Below are positions 8,956 to 17,419 of a stretch of DNA of 64,000 nucleotides, in pieces. The translations under genes and the position numbers were made by a program. Position 1 is the stretch's first letter, and each line of letters begins with the position of its first letter. The stretch is from contig OZ257137.1 in NCBI GenBank assembly GCA_965279115.1, positions 2,418,001 to 2,482,000 on the forward strand. Reading direction: 5' to 3'. This DNA is from JAEUOS01 sp965279115. GTDB taxonomy: Bacteria > Pseudomonadota > Gammaproteobacteria > Burkholderiales > JAEUOS01. The notes below the pieces were generated by a model that worked only from the letters and a program-made list of their open reading frames with translations, made no database searches and was not told the origin of the DNA.

Positions 8956-9923
8956 AGGCAGTGATGCGATGGCTGGGCGGACTTGCTTGTTTGCTCGCGA
9001 TGCAGGGCGCGGCAGCACAGGGCTTTCCCAATCGTGCCGTGAAGATCGTGGTGCCCTATCCGCCCGGCGGCATCGGTGACACCGTCACCCGCGCGCTGGC
9101 GCAGGGGCTTTCAGAGCAGTTGGGGCAGGCGTTCGTGATCGACAACAAGCCCGGCGCCAGCCAGATGATCGGTGCGGAACTGGTGGCCAAGGCACCCCCT
9201 GACGGCCACACCCTGTTCCTGGGCAGCGTGACCAGCCTGGCCATCAACGTCAATTCGCAAAAGAGGATGAACTACGACCCGCTGCGCGACTTCGCGCCGG
9301 TGTCGATGGCGTTTTTCTCGCCGCTCTACCTGGTGGTCAATCCCGCGGTGCCGGCCACCTCGGTGCGTGAACTGATCGCCTTGGCCAGGGCGCAGCCCGG
9401 CAAGCTCACCTTCGCCTCGATCGGCCAGGGCGGGTCCATCCATCTGGCCGGCGAGCTGTTCCGGTCCATGGCCGGTCTGGACATGACCCACGTGCCCTAC
9501 AAGGGCAGCGCGCCGGCGCTGACCGACGTGATGGGTGGCCAGGTCAGCCTGATGTTCGACGCCGGGGTTTCGGCCTTGCCGCAAGTTCGCGCCGGCAAGT
9601 TGCGCGGCCTGGCGGTCACCAGCGCAAAACGCAGTTCATCCGCGCCCGACCTGCCCACCGTGGCGGAAGCCGGCAACCTGCCCGGCTATGAAGCGACGAT
9701 CTGGTTCGGGCTGGTGGCTCCCGCAGGCACGCCGCGCGACATCGTGGGGCGGCTGTCGCAGGAGTTCGCCAGGGTGGCGCGTCAGCCGGCGCTGCGCGAG
9801 CGCTTCGCCCCGCAGGGGGTGGAACTGGCCTCGACCACGCCGGAGGAATTCGCGGACATCATTCGCGCGGAGATCCCCAAGTGGGGCAAGGTATTGAAGG
9901 ACGCCAACGTCGCGCCCGAATAG
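8952..9923 (+). CDS. Bug-family tripartite tricarboxylate transporter receptor
   Basis: A 323-residue periplasmic binding protein. The signal peptide ends AAAQ at about 21. The mature protein has the Bug hallmarks: FPNRAVKIVVPYPPGG, VIDNKPGA, PDGHTLFLG, THVPYKGSAPALTDVMGG and LPTVAEAG. Bug receptors bind dicarboxylates, aromatic acids or nicotinate and often have no cognate membrane subunits nearby, as here. The start overlaps the stop of the Rieske oxygenase gene (ATGA), so it may capture that enzyme's substrate; this link is inference. Confidence 0.92.
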   Translation: MKAVMRWLGGLACLLAMQGAAAQGFPNRAVKIVVPYPPGGIGDTVTRALAQGLSEQLGQAFVIDNKPGASQMIGAELVAKAPPDGHTLFLGSVTSLAINVNSQKRMNYDPLRDFAPVSMAFFSPLYLVVNPAVPATSVRELIALARAQPGKLTFASIGQGGSIHLAGELFRSMAGLDMTHVPYKGSAPALTDVMGGQVSLMFDAGVSALPQVRAGKLRGLAVTSAKRSSSAPDLPTVAEAGNLPGYEATIWFGLVAPAGTPRDIVGRLSQEFARVARQPALRERFAPQGVELASTTPEEFADIIRAEIPKWGKVLKDANVAPE

Positions 9924-10000
9924 CGCCGGCGCCCAACTCTGGCCGCGCGGGCGTTGCGAGCTGCTCGCGGGTGTGGCATCCGGGAATTCCGCGATCCCGC

Positions 10001-10198
10001 TCAGAGGTCGAGCGCGCCGCTGTGGGAGTCGAAAGCGTGCGACGCGAACAGGCCGCCGTTGATGCAATCGTTGCTGACGGCCGTCACTTTGGCGGAACCG
10101 AACTCGCTGATTTCAGTCTTGCCGCCTGCTGCCAGCGCGGCGCTGCCGACCACGCCCAGGGCGATGATGGCGGAGATGAGGGCTTTTTCGATGTTCAT
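10001..10198 (-). CDS. Small exported protein of unknown function
   Basis: A 65-residue protein starting at the ATG at 10198, which has AAGGAG eight bases upstream. Residues 1-21 form a signal peptide (hydrophobic ALISAIIALGVVGSAALAAG), leaving a mature peptide of about 44 residues with a single Cys in SNDCING. No family is recognised. It converges with the Bug receptor and diverges from the Crp/Fnr gene; the 229-bp gap before that gene holds a palindrome listed separately. Strong ribosome site and signal peptide make it a likely real gene despite its size. Confidence 0.65.
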   Translation of the reverse strand: MNIEKALISAIIALGVVGSAALAAGGKTEISEFGSAKVTAVSNDCINGGLFASHAFDSHSGALDL

Positions 10199-10351
10199 GA
10201 TGGGCTCCTTGTATCTGGGAAACGACGTGTTGCGGCTATGGGTCATTTATAGGCCCGGCCAGGCGGCTCTTGAAGGGGGTTCAACTTGCCTGCGGTGCGA
10301 AAACGCACCGCGCGTGCCGATTCGGGGATAAAGTTGTGTCGAAGGCCCTGA

Positions 10352-10368
10352 TTGCGCTTCTTGCGCAA
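10352..10368. promoter_or_regulatory. Palindrome upstream of the Crp/Fnr gene
   Basis: TTGCGC-TTCTT-GCGCAA, perfect 6-bp arms, centred about 68 bp before the Crp/Fnr start. It resembles no exact FNR (TTGAT-n4-ATCAA) or CRP site, but its position suggests autoregulation or control of the divergent small gene. Confidence 0.35.
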
Positions 10369-10427
10369 AAGGCATTGCCGGCAGCGCCGGCGTCGTCGCG
10401 GCAGTGACCGCACTGGGATTTGCATAA

Positions 10428-11132
10428 ATGTCGGTTCAACCTTCCATCCTCGGCCTCAAGCGTTTTGGCATCCTGGCCGGGTTTTCCGAGTCGCGGCTTG
10501 AAGCGCTTGCCGCGGAATGCACCTGGCACCGGGTGGCCGCAGGCCAGAACCTGGTGCGTCGCGATGCGCACGACCGCGACGTGCACCTGATCGTCGGCGG
10601 CCGGGTGCGGGTGACGGTATCGACCATCACCGGCCGGCAGATTTCCTACAAGGACTTGAGCGCCGGCGCGGTAGTCGGGGTGCTCGCCGCCATCGACGGC
10701 GCGGCCCGCTCCACCGACGTGCTGGCCATCGACGAGTCGCTGGTGGCCACGCTCGGTGCCGAGCGCTTCAACCTGCTGCTGCGCGAATCACGCGAGGCCA
10801 ACGAGTGGATGTTGAAGGGCCTGGTCGAGATGGTGCGTGAACTCTCGGACCGCGTCTTCGAGGTGAGTGCCCTGGGCGTGCAGAACCGCGTGCATGCCGA
10901 GGTGTTGCGCCTGGCGCGCGAAGCCGGGATCAAGGACAACCGCGCGATCATCGATCCGGCGCCGACGCATCCCGACATCGCCAGCCGCATCAGCACCTAC
11001 CGCGAGCAGGTCACCCGCGAGCTTTCGGCGATGGTCAAGCAAGGCTTGCTGGAACGTGCCGAGCATGCGCTGGTGGTGCCGGACGTGCGGCGGCTTGAGC
11101 AGATCGTTTCCGAGGTGCGCAGGCTGGCCTGA
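10428..11132 (+). CDS. Crp/Fnr-family transcriptional regulator
   Basis: A 234-residue protein with an N-terminal cyclic-nucleotide-binding-like beta barrel (about 15-125) and a C-terminal winged helix (about 150-225) with ISTYREQVTRELSAMVKQGLL as recognition region. The four N-terminal cysteines of an FNR iron-sulphur cluster are absent; only one Cys is in the barrel. It is therefore not an oxygen sensor of the FNR type, and its ligand is unknown. The barrel lacks a clear cAMP-binding R-S signature, though ARSTDV is close in position. A palindrome sits 60 bp upstream. Targets are not evident. Confidence 0.85.
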   Translation: MSVQPSILGLKRFGILAGFSESRLEALAAECTWHRVAAGQNLVRRDAHDRDVHLIVGGRVRVTVSTITGRQISYKDLSAGAVVGVLAAIDGAARSTDVLAIDESLVATLGAERFNLLLRESREANEWMLKGLVEMVRELSDRVFEVSALGVQNRVHAEVLRLAREAGIKDNRAIIDPAPTHPDIASRISTYREQVTRELSAMVKQGLLERAEHALVVPDVRRLEQIVSEVRRLA

Positions 11133-11154
11133 AGCGACTTGCCCGTCACAGGGT

Positions 11155-12132
11155 CTAGTCCAGCCGCGCCCCGGTGCGCTTGATGATCGGCGCCCATTTG
11201 GCCGCTTCATCGGCCATGAGCTTGGCAAAGGTGTCCGGCGTGCCACCGGCGGGTTCAAGCCCCCCGCCGGTGAGGCGCTGGCGTACCGCCGGGTCGGCGA
11301 ACGCCTTGTTGATCTCGCCATTCAGGCGCGCGATCACCTCGCGCGGCGTGCCTGCCGGCGCCAATATGCCGTTCCATGCGATGGCCTCGAAGCCGGCCAG
11401 CTCCTTGACGCCCGATTCGGCCACCGTGGGTACGTCGGGCAGGAGCGAATAGCGGGTCTTGCCGGTGACGGCCAGCGGGCGCATCTTGCCGGCCTTCACC
11501 TGCGGCATGATGACGGTGGGCACGGTGGTTAAGGCCTGGGTGTCGCCGCTCACCACCGAGAGTACCGCCGGTGGCGCGCCATTGAACGGGATGTGCAGCG
11601 CGAACGTGCCGGTGAGAAGCTTCAGGTACTCCATGGTCAGGTGCGATGAACTGCCGTTGCCTACCGACGCGTAGTTGAGCTTGCCGGGCCGGGCCTTCAT
11701 CCATGCCACCAGCTCCTTCACCGACGCGACCGGCAGGTCGGCGGCCACCGCCAGCAGGTTGGGTTGCACCGTGGTGAGCACCACCGGCGCCAGGTCTTTT
11801 TGCGGGTCGTATGGCAGCTTCGGATACAGGTAGGGCGCGAACGCCAGCGGGCCGTTGAACGAGAGCAGCAGCGTGTATCCGTCCGGCGCGGACTTGGCCA
11901 CCGCGTCAGTGGCTTGCGTGCCGCCGGCGGCGGGGCGGTTCTCCACCACGACGGGTTGTCCGAGGGGGTCCTTGATGCGCTCACCGACCGCGCGGGCGAT
12001 CACGTCGAGCGAACTGCCGGCCGGCGCGGCGACGACCAGGCGGATGGGGCGGGACGGCCAGGTCTGGGCCCACAGGCTGGCGCACATCGCGAAGAGCGAC
12101 AGGCCGCAGAAAATGCGCATGGTCTTGATCAT
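11155..12132 (-). CDS. Bug-family tripartite tricarboxylate transporter receptor
   Basis: A 325-residue periplasmic binding protein with a signal peptide (residues 1-22, ending SLWAQ). Family phrases present are WPSRPIRLVVAAPAGSSLD, VVENRPAAGG, PDGYTLLLS, SVGNGSSSHL, HIPFNGAPPAVLSVVSGD, LPDVPTVAESG and APAGTPREV. The VVPYPPGG loop of most Bug proteins is VVAAPAGSS here, a change in the ligand-carboxylate loop that may alter specificity. No transporter membrane genes are nearby. It lies 10 bp downstream of the SCO1-like gene on the same strand and may be co-transcribed with it. Confidence 0.9.
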   Translation of the reverse strand: MIKTMRIFCGLSLFAMCASLWAQTWPSRPIRLVVAAPAGSSLDVIARAVGERIKDPLGQPVVVENRPAAGGTQATDAVAKSAPDGYTLLLSFNGPLAFAPYLYPKLPYDPQKDLAPVVLTTVQPNLLAVAADLPVASVKELVAWMKARPGKLNYASVGNGSSSHLTMEYLKLLTGTFALHIPFNGAPPAVLSVVSGDTQALTTVPTVIMPQVKAGKMRPLAVTGKTRYSLLPDVPTVAESGVKELAGFEAIAWNGILAPAGTPREVIARLNGEINKAFADPAVRQRLTGGGLEPAGGTPDTFAKLMADEAAKWAPIIKRTGARLD

Positions 12133-12142
12133 GGGGCGGCTC

Positions 12143-12796
12143 TCAAGGTGTCGCAGACGGCGGTTTCGCCGTCTGCGTGTTCAGATGGGTACGCAAGGCC
12201 GTGGCGATCCGGTCGGCCGAGGTGCTTGGCGGAATGAAGCCCAGGTACTTGCCGTCGCGCCCCATCAGGTAAATGAAGGAGGAGTGGTCGATGGTGTAGC
12301 GCGACGCGCCGTTGTTGGCCACCTTTGCGTGATACACCCGGTAGGCTTTCGCGGCCTGGTGCACCGCTTTCAGGTCGCCGGTCAGGCCGATGATCTGCGG
12401 GTGAAACGCCGGCACATATTGCGCAAGCAGCTTGACGGTGTCGCGTTCGGGATCGAGGGTGACGAAAAGCGGTGCGACCTCGCTGGCCGCGGGGCCAAGC
12501 GTCTTCAACGCCATTGCGATCTGCTGCAGGTCGGTGGGGCAGATGTCCGGGCAGAACGTGAAGCCGAAGTACACCAGCATCAGCTTGCCGCGGAAGTCGC
12601 TGTCGCGGCGTGTCTTGCCGGCTTGGTCAGTCAGGCGAAAGGGGCCGCCGATGGGCTCGCGGTTCCACATCACCACGTCCATGAGCTCGGCAGCGGAGCG
12701 TTCCGACTTGTCGGGTGCGGCTCCGGCCAGGCCACAAATAAAGCACAGGGCAATCGCGGCGCCGAAGCGCCGCGCCGCCGGCAGGGGCAACATCAA
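12143..12796 (-). CDS. SCO1/SenC-family thioredoxin-fold protein
   Basis: A 217-residue exported or membrane-anchored protein. The N-terminus is hydrophobic (about 8-26). The copper-binding/redox motif CPDICP follows FGFTFCPDICPTDLQQ-type context at about residue 85-95, and the third copper ligand is the His of DHSSFIY near residue 170. Both Cys and the His are present, so it should bind copper or act as a thiol-disulphide protein during cytochrome oxidase CuA assembly. Its start abuts the stop of the MBL hydrolase gene (12796/12797), which is unusual for a SCO protein and suggests co-transcription. Confidence 0.88.
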   Translation of the reverse strand: MMLPLPAARRFGAAIALCFICGLAGAAPDKSERSAAELMDVVMWNREPIGGPFRLTDQAGKTRRDSDFRGKLMLVYFGFTFCPDICPTDLQQIAMALKTLGPAASEVAPLFVTLDPERDTVKLLAQYVPAFHPQIIGLTGDLKAVHQAAKAYRVYHAKVANNGASRYTIDHSSFIYLMGRDGKYLGFIPPSTSADRIATALRTHLNTQTAKPPSATP

Positions 12797-13897
12797 CTAT
12801 GCGCTGAAGTTGATGCGGCTGCCGGTGGTGGTGACCAGCACATTCTCCGGCATTTGCGCCCGGGCTTCCTGCACGAAGTTGAGCCCGCTGCAGTGCATGG
12901 GGATCAGCACGTCGGGCTTCAACTTCTTGATCTCGGCCACCACCTGGGTGAGGTAGTCCTTGGGCGCCGGTCCCAGATGGAAGCCGCCGACGATCGCATG
13001 CACCTTCTCGATGCCGGACACTTCCTGGGCCTGGCGCACCGAATTGACGATGCCCACGTGGCCGCAGGAGCTGATCACCACCAGGCCCTTGCCCCTGATG
13101 TTGAAGCAGGTCGCATGTTCATGCAGGTGTTCGTCCGGCACCACCTTGCCGTCCATGCCGGCCGGCAGGTACTTGGCCGTCTCGCAGCCGGCGCCGTTCT
13201 TCATGCCGAATTCCACATGCGAATTGGGCAATACCCTTTCGAGGCTGTTGCGCGCGATCTTGCCGGTGGTGAAGGCCTGGTCGGCGATGACCACCGGCTT
13301 TTCCGCCAGCACTGCGGTGACCTTGCGAGCGGCCAGGTCACGCCGGTCGAGCGTGCCAAAGTCGGTGAGCTGCGTCGCCGGGCCGTTGAGGCGGTGACAG
13401 AAGTTGTCTTCGCCGCCGGCGTAAAGCTTGACGTCGGCGGGCAATTGCGCACGGTACTTGTCGAGAAAGCCGATCAGGCCGCCGAAGTGGTCGAAATGGC
13501 CGTGGCTGACGATCAGGGCGTCGAGCTTTTTCGGGTCGACGCCGATCAGTTCCATGTTGTTGTAGAGCACGTTCTGGCTGTAGCCATAGTCGAGCATCAT
13601 GGTCCGGTCGACGCCGGCGCGCTGCGATTCCAGCCACAGCGAGAGGCCCCACTCGTTGTGCAGGGTGCGGCGGAAATCCGACGGGCGCGGCGGCGGCGAG
13701 ATCGATACGCCGTTCACCTGCGCGGGGCGAAAGAACAGGTCGAAGCTGCTGTCGACCAGCACGCGGATGCTGAGCCTGTCGATTGCAGGTGCTTCGATGG
13801 CGGCGGCGCGGGCGCTGCGCACGCCGGCCAACCCGGCGGCACCGAGCGCAAGGCAGCTGGAGGAAGCCCTGAGAAATTCACGGCGGCTGGTGGTCAT
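12797..13897 (-). CDS. Tat-exported MBL-fold metallo-hydrolase
   Basis: A 366-residue metallo-beta-lactamase-fold hydrolase. The ATG at 13897 is preceded by GGGAGA and starts a twin-arginine signal (TSRREFLRAS) followed by a hydrophobic stretch. The metal motif SHGHFDHFGG (about residue 115) and later SSCGHVGIVN and PMHCSGL residues fit the subgroup that includes ribofuranosylaminobenzene-phosphate-synthase-like proteins. Tat export implies it folds, with its metals, before reaching the periplasm. Substrate unknown. It abuts the SCO1-like gene downstream. Confidence 0.85.
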   Translation of the reverse strand: MTTSRREFLRASSSCLALGAAGLAGVRSARAAAIEAPAIDRLSIRVLVDSSFDLFFRPAQVNGVSISPPPRPSDFRRTLHNEWGLSLWLESQRAGVDRTMMLDYGYSQNVLYNNMELIGVDPKKLDALIVSHGHFDHFGGLIGFLDKYRAQLPADVKLYAGGEDNFCHRLNGPATQLTDFGTLDRRDLAARKVTAVLAEKPVVIADQAFTTGKIARNSLERVLPNSHVEFGMKNGAGCETAKYLPAGMDGKVVPDEHLHEHATCFNIRGKGLVVISSCGHVGIVNSVRQAQEVSGIEKVHAIVGGFHLGPAPKDYLTQVVAEIKKLKPDVLIPMHCSGLNFVQEARAQMPENVLVTTTGSRINFSA

Positions 13898-13946
13898 TTC
13901 GGTATCTCCCTTGTTGTCGGGCCCGCTGGTCGCGGGTCCCTTAAAT

Positions 13947-14849
13947 CTATTGCTTGTCGCCCGGCAACGCAATCCCTGAGAGCGCCTGATAGGTGCGGAT
14001 CACCCACGCGTCGTCTTCCGCGTCGAAGCCCATGCCCACGGTGGCGAGCAGGGCCTGGTGCGCGAGGCTGCCCAGCGGCAGCGGGAATTTCATGTCCTGC
14101 CCGATGTCGAGTGCCAGCCCGACATCCTTGGTAAGGATGGGCGAGGCGGCGGTCACGGTATGGTCGCCGTCGATCACCCGCTTCATGCGGTCGCCGGCCA
14201 TCCAGCTCTGGCCGGAGCTGCCCGACATCACTTCATAGATCTTGTGCGGATCGAGTCCACCCTTGATGCCGAGCGCGAACGCTTCGGCGGCGCCCACCAG
14301 GTTGATGGCGGCCATCAGGTTGTTGACCAGCTTCATCCGCGAGCCATCGCCGGGTTTGTCGCTGACGATGAAGCGCTTGTCACTCATGGCCTTGAGCATG
14401 GGTTCACAGCGCGCCAGCGCGGTGCCGGAACCTGAAATCATCATGCTCATGGTGCCGGCGGCGGCGCGCGCCGGTCCGCCGGAAATCGGCGCGTCCACCA
14501 TTTCAAAGCCGCGCGCGGCAAGCCGGCCGGCCAGGTCCGCCGCGTAGGCCGGCCCCACGGTGGAGCACAGCATCACGATGCCGCCGGGCTTGAGGGTGTC
14601 GGCGATTCCCTGGGTTCCGAAGCAGACCTCGTCGGTCTGCTCCTTGTTGACCACCACGGTGATGACGATGTCGGCACATTTCGCCACTTCGGCAGGGGAT
14701 ACACAAACGGTGGCGCCGGACGCGCGTGCCAGCACATTGCGGGCGGGGTCGATGTCGCGCACGAACACTTCGAAGCCGCCGCGGACCAGGGATTGGGTGA
14801 TGCCCAGGCCCATGGCGCCGGGGCCGATCAGGCCGATGCTTTGTCTCAT
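13947..14849 (-). CDS. NAD(P)-dependent beta-hydroxyacid dehydrogenase (3-hydroxyisobutyrate/L-threonate dehydrogenase type)
   Basis: A 300-residue beta-hydroxyacid dehydrogenase. Rossmann motif GLIGPGAMGLGITQSL is at the very N-terminus; the substrate loop is DAPISGGPARAAAGT (about 120) and the catalytic Lys is in GDGSRMKLVNNLM (about 170). I use the ATG at 14849 because it places the Rossmann strand at residue 4, as in the family; upstream in-frame codons lack support. The family oxidises 3-hydroxyisobutyrate, tartronate semialdehyde, L-threonate and similar acids. It is divergent from the 6-phosphogluconate dehydrogenase gene 91 bp away. Confidence 0.88.
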   Translation of the reverse strand: MRQSIGLIGPGAMGLGITQSLVRGGFEVFVRDIDPARNVLARASGATVCVSPAEVAKCADIVITVVVNKEQTDEVCFGTQGIADTLKPGGIVMLCSTVGPAYAADLAGRLAARGFEMVDAPISGGPARAAAGTMSMMISGSGTALARCEPMLKAMSDKRFIVSDKPGDGSRMKLVNNLMAAINLVGAAEAFALGIKGGLDPHKIYEVMSGSSGQSWMAGDRMKRVIDGDHTVTAASPILTKDVGLALDIGQDMKFPLPLGSLAHQALLATVGMGFDAEDDAWVIRTYQALSGIALPGDKQ

Positions 14850-14940
14850 TTTGTGGGTGCGAGTGTTGAGAAAGGTGCACGGTAGAATACCGCGATTGGA
14901 TTTTCCGCCGCGCACCTTTTTCCGTCCCTTCCCTGCCGAC

Positions 14941-15855
<915 letters not shown>

Positions 15856-15856
15856 T

Positions 15857-16921
15857 GTGACGCCGCTTTCGAACGACACCATGCTGCGCGCCTTCATGCG
15901 CCAGCCGACCGACTACACCCCGGTGTGGATGATGCGCCAGGCAGGGCGCTACCTGCCGGAGTACAACGCCACGCGCAAGCGCGCAGGCTCGTTTCTCGGC
16001 CTGTGCAAGAGCCCGGACTACGCCACCGAAGTGACGATGCAGCCGCTCGAGCGTTTTCCGCTGGATGCGGCGATCCTGTTCTCCGACATCCTTACCGTGC
16101 CCGACGCGATGGGCCTGGGCCTGTACTTCGCCGAGGGCGAAGGCCCGAAGTTCGAGCGCACCGTGCGTGACGAAGCCGCCGTGGCAAAACTCGCGGTGCC
16201 GGATATCGAGGCCACGCTGGGCTATGTGACAGGTGCGGTGCGGCAGATCCGCAAGGCGCTCGATGGCCGCGTGCCGCTGATCGGCTTTTCCGGCAGCCCG
16301 TGGACGCTGGCCTGCTACATGGTCGAGGGCGGTGGCAGCGACGATCACCGCACCGTCAAGGCGATGGCCTACCAGCGCCCGGACCTGATGCATCGCATTC
16401 TCGAGGTCAACGCGCAGGCGGTTACCGCTTACCTCAACGCGCAGATCGACGCCGGTGCGCAAGCCGTGATGATCTTCGACACCTGGGGTGGTGCCCTCTC
16501 GGCGGCGGCTTACAGGACGTTCTCGCTGAACTACATGGCCCGGGTGGTGGCGGGCCTGAAGCGCGAGTCCGAAGGTCGCCGCGTACCGGTGGTGATGTTC
16601 ACCAAGGGCGGTGGCCTGTGGCTGGAGGACATGGCCGCCACCGGCTGCGACGCGCTTGGGCTGGACTGGACCATTGAGCTTTCCGAGGCGCGCCGGCGGG
16701 TTGGCGACAAGGTCGCCTTGCAGGGCAACATCGATCCGACCGTGCTGTTCGCCGGGCCGGATACCGTGCGCGCCGAAGTCGGCAAGGTGCTGGCCTCCTA
16801 CGGCCACGGGCACGGGCATGTGTTCAACCTCGGACATGGCATTTCACAGTTCACCCCGCCCGAGCATGCCGCGGCGCTGGTGGCGGCTGTGCATGAGTTG
16901 AGTCCGCAGTATCACCGCTGA
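15857..16921 (+). CDS. hemE: Uroporphyrinogen III decarboxylase
   Basis: A 354-residue enzyme that removes four acetate carboxyls from uroporphyrinogen III to give coproporphyrinogen III in haem biosynthesis. The signature PVWMMRQAGRYLPEYN is at residues 22-37, with the catalytic Asp in FSDILTVPDAMG. IGFSGSPWTLACYMVEG and FNLGHGISQFTPPEH are conserved. Translation apparently starts at a GTG one base after the gnd stop. The downstream gene is priA, a common order in betaproteobacteria. A 13-bp perfect hairpin follows the stop. Confidence 0.96.
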   Translation: MTPLSNDTMLRAFMRQPTDYTPVWMMRQAGRYLPEYNATRKRAGSFLGLCKSPDYATEVTMQPLERFPLDAAILFSDILTVPDAMGLGLYFAEGEGPKFERTVRDEAAVAKLAVPDIEATLGYVTGAVRQIRKALDGRVPLIGFSGSPWTLACYMVEGGGSDDHRTVKAMAYQRPDLMHRILEVNAQAVTAYLNAQIDAGAQAVMIFDTWGGALSAAAYRTFSLNYMARVVAGLKRESEGRRVPVVMFTKGGGLWLEDMAATGCDALGLDWTIELSEARRRVGDKVALQGNIDPTVLFAGPDTVRAEVGKVLASYGHGHGHVFNLGHGISQFTPPEHAAALVAAVHELSPQYHR

Positions 16922-16936
16922 CAAGCCGTGCAACAG

Positions 16937-16965
16937 GCGCTTTCATGCCATTGGCATGAAAGCGC
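16937..16965. terminator. Perfect 13-bp hairpin after hemE
   Basis: Arms GCGCTTTCATGCC (16937-16949) and GGCATGAAAGCGC (16953-16965) around an ATT loop, 15 bp after the hemE stop. There is no T-run, so it may stabilise the mRNA 3' end or act as a Rho-type or repeat element instead of a simple intrinsic terminator. Confidence 0.5.
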
Positions 16966-17419
16966 AGTGGTGTCCGGCCCGCGGAATCGCATGTGCCAAG
17001 GATTTTCGGACCCCCCATCCCGAAAGCCGCGCCGGGGGCCCGTTTGCGGGGTGCAAACCCGCGCATGGGCTGTGCAAGCGGCTGTTCGCGGGGTGGTTTG
17101 CGTGCAACAAAGGGCTTGACTTATGCACATTTTCTTGGCAAACCCCGCAACGTTGCAGCGCGACAAGACGAGTTTGGGCGCTGCCGCCTAAGTCGTTGAA
17201 AGATATGGGTTTAAATTGCGCATCAAAAATGGGCAGCGCAAGAAAATCCTTTATGCCGCCTAGGGTTGCGATAGGTCCGGGGATAGTTTTCAACAAACTT
17301 ATCCACAGGTTTTGTGAACACCCCGGAACCCCCATGACGGGCGGCGGGTTAGAAACAGTTTTTCACCTTTTACCTTAAGAGAAGCCTGTTTTTGTGCCCC
17401 TGATTCGGGGTCGATAAGC
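16966..17419 (+). promoter_or_regulatory. hemE-priA intergenic region with two DnaA-box matches
   Basis: A 454-bp stretch without a gene. It contains TTATGCACA (17121-17129) and the perfect consensus TTATCCACA (17299-17307), both fitting the DnaA box TTATNCACA and in the same orientation, 178 bp apart. Between them is a relatively AT-rich stretch with GGGTTTAAATTG and CATCAAAAATGG near 17208-17230. Smaller repeats such as GTTTGC-n5-GCAAAC occur near 17043-17059. The region could carry the priA promoter under DnaA control, or an origin-like element; no dnaA, dnaN or parAB is nearby to support the latter. Confidence 0.45.

Noticed and set aside
11855..14134. Long open frame (759 codons) on the plus strand opposite the SCO1, MBL and Bug genes
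   Set aside because: It runs antisense to three well-supported genes, has no family motifs, and is His/Arg/Val-rich as expected for the mirror frame of GC-rich coding DNA. Similar antisense frames at 429-1427, 1540-2736, 7429-9018, 17639-19219, 20594-21940, 25496-26947 and 51538-52989 were rejected for the same reason.
16966..17419. Chromosomal replication origin
   Set aside because: Two DnaA boxes are too few, and dnaA, dnaN, gyrB or parAB are not nearby; kept only as a regulatory candidate.
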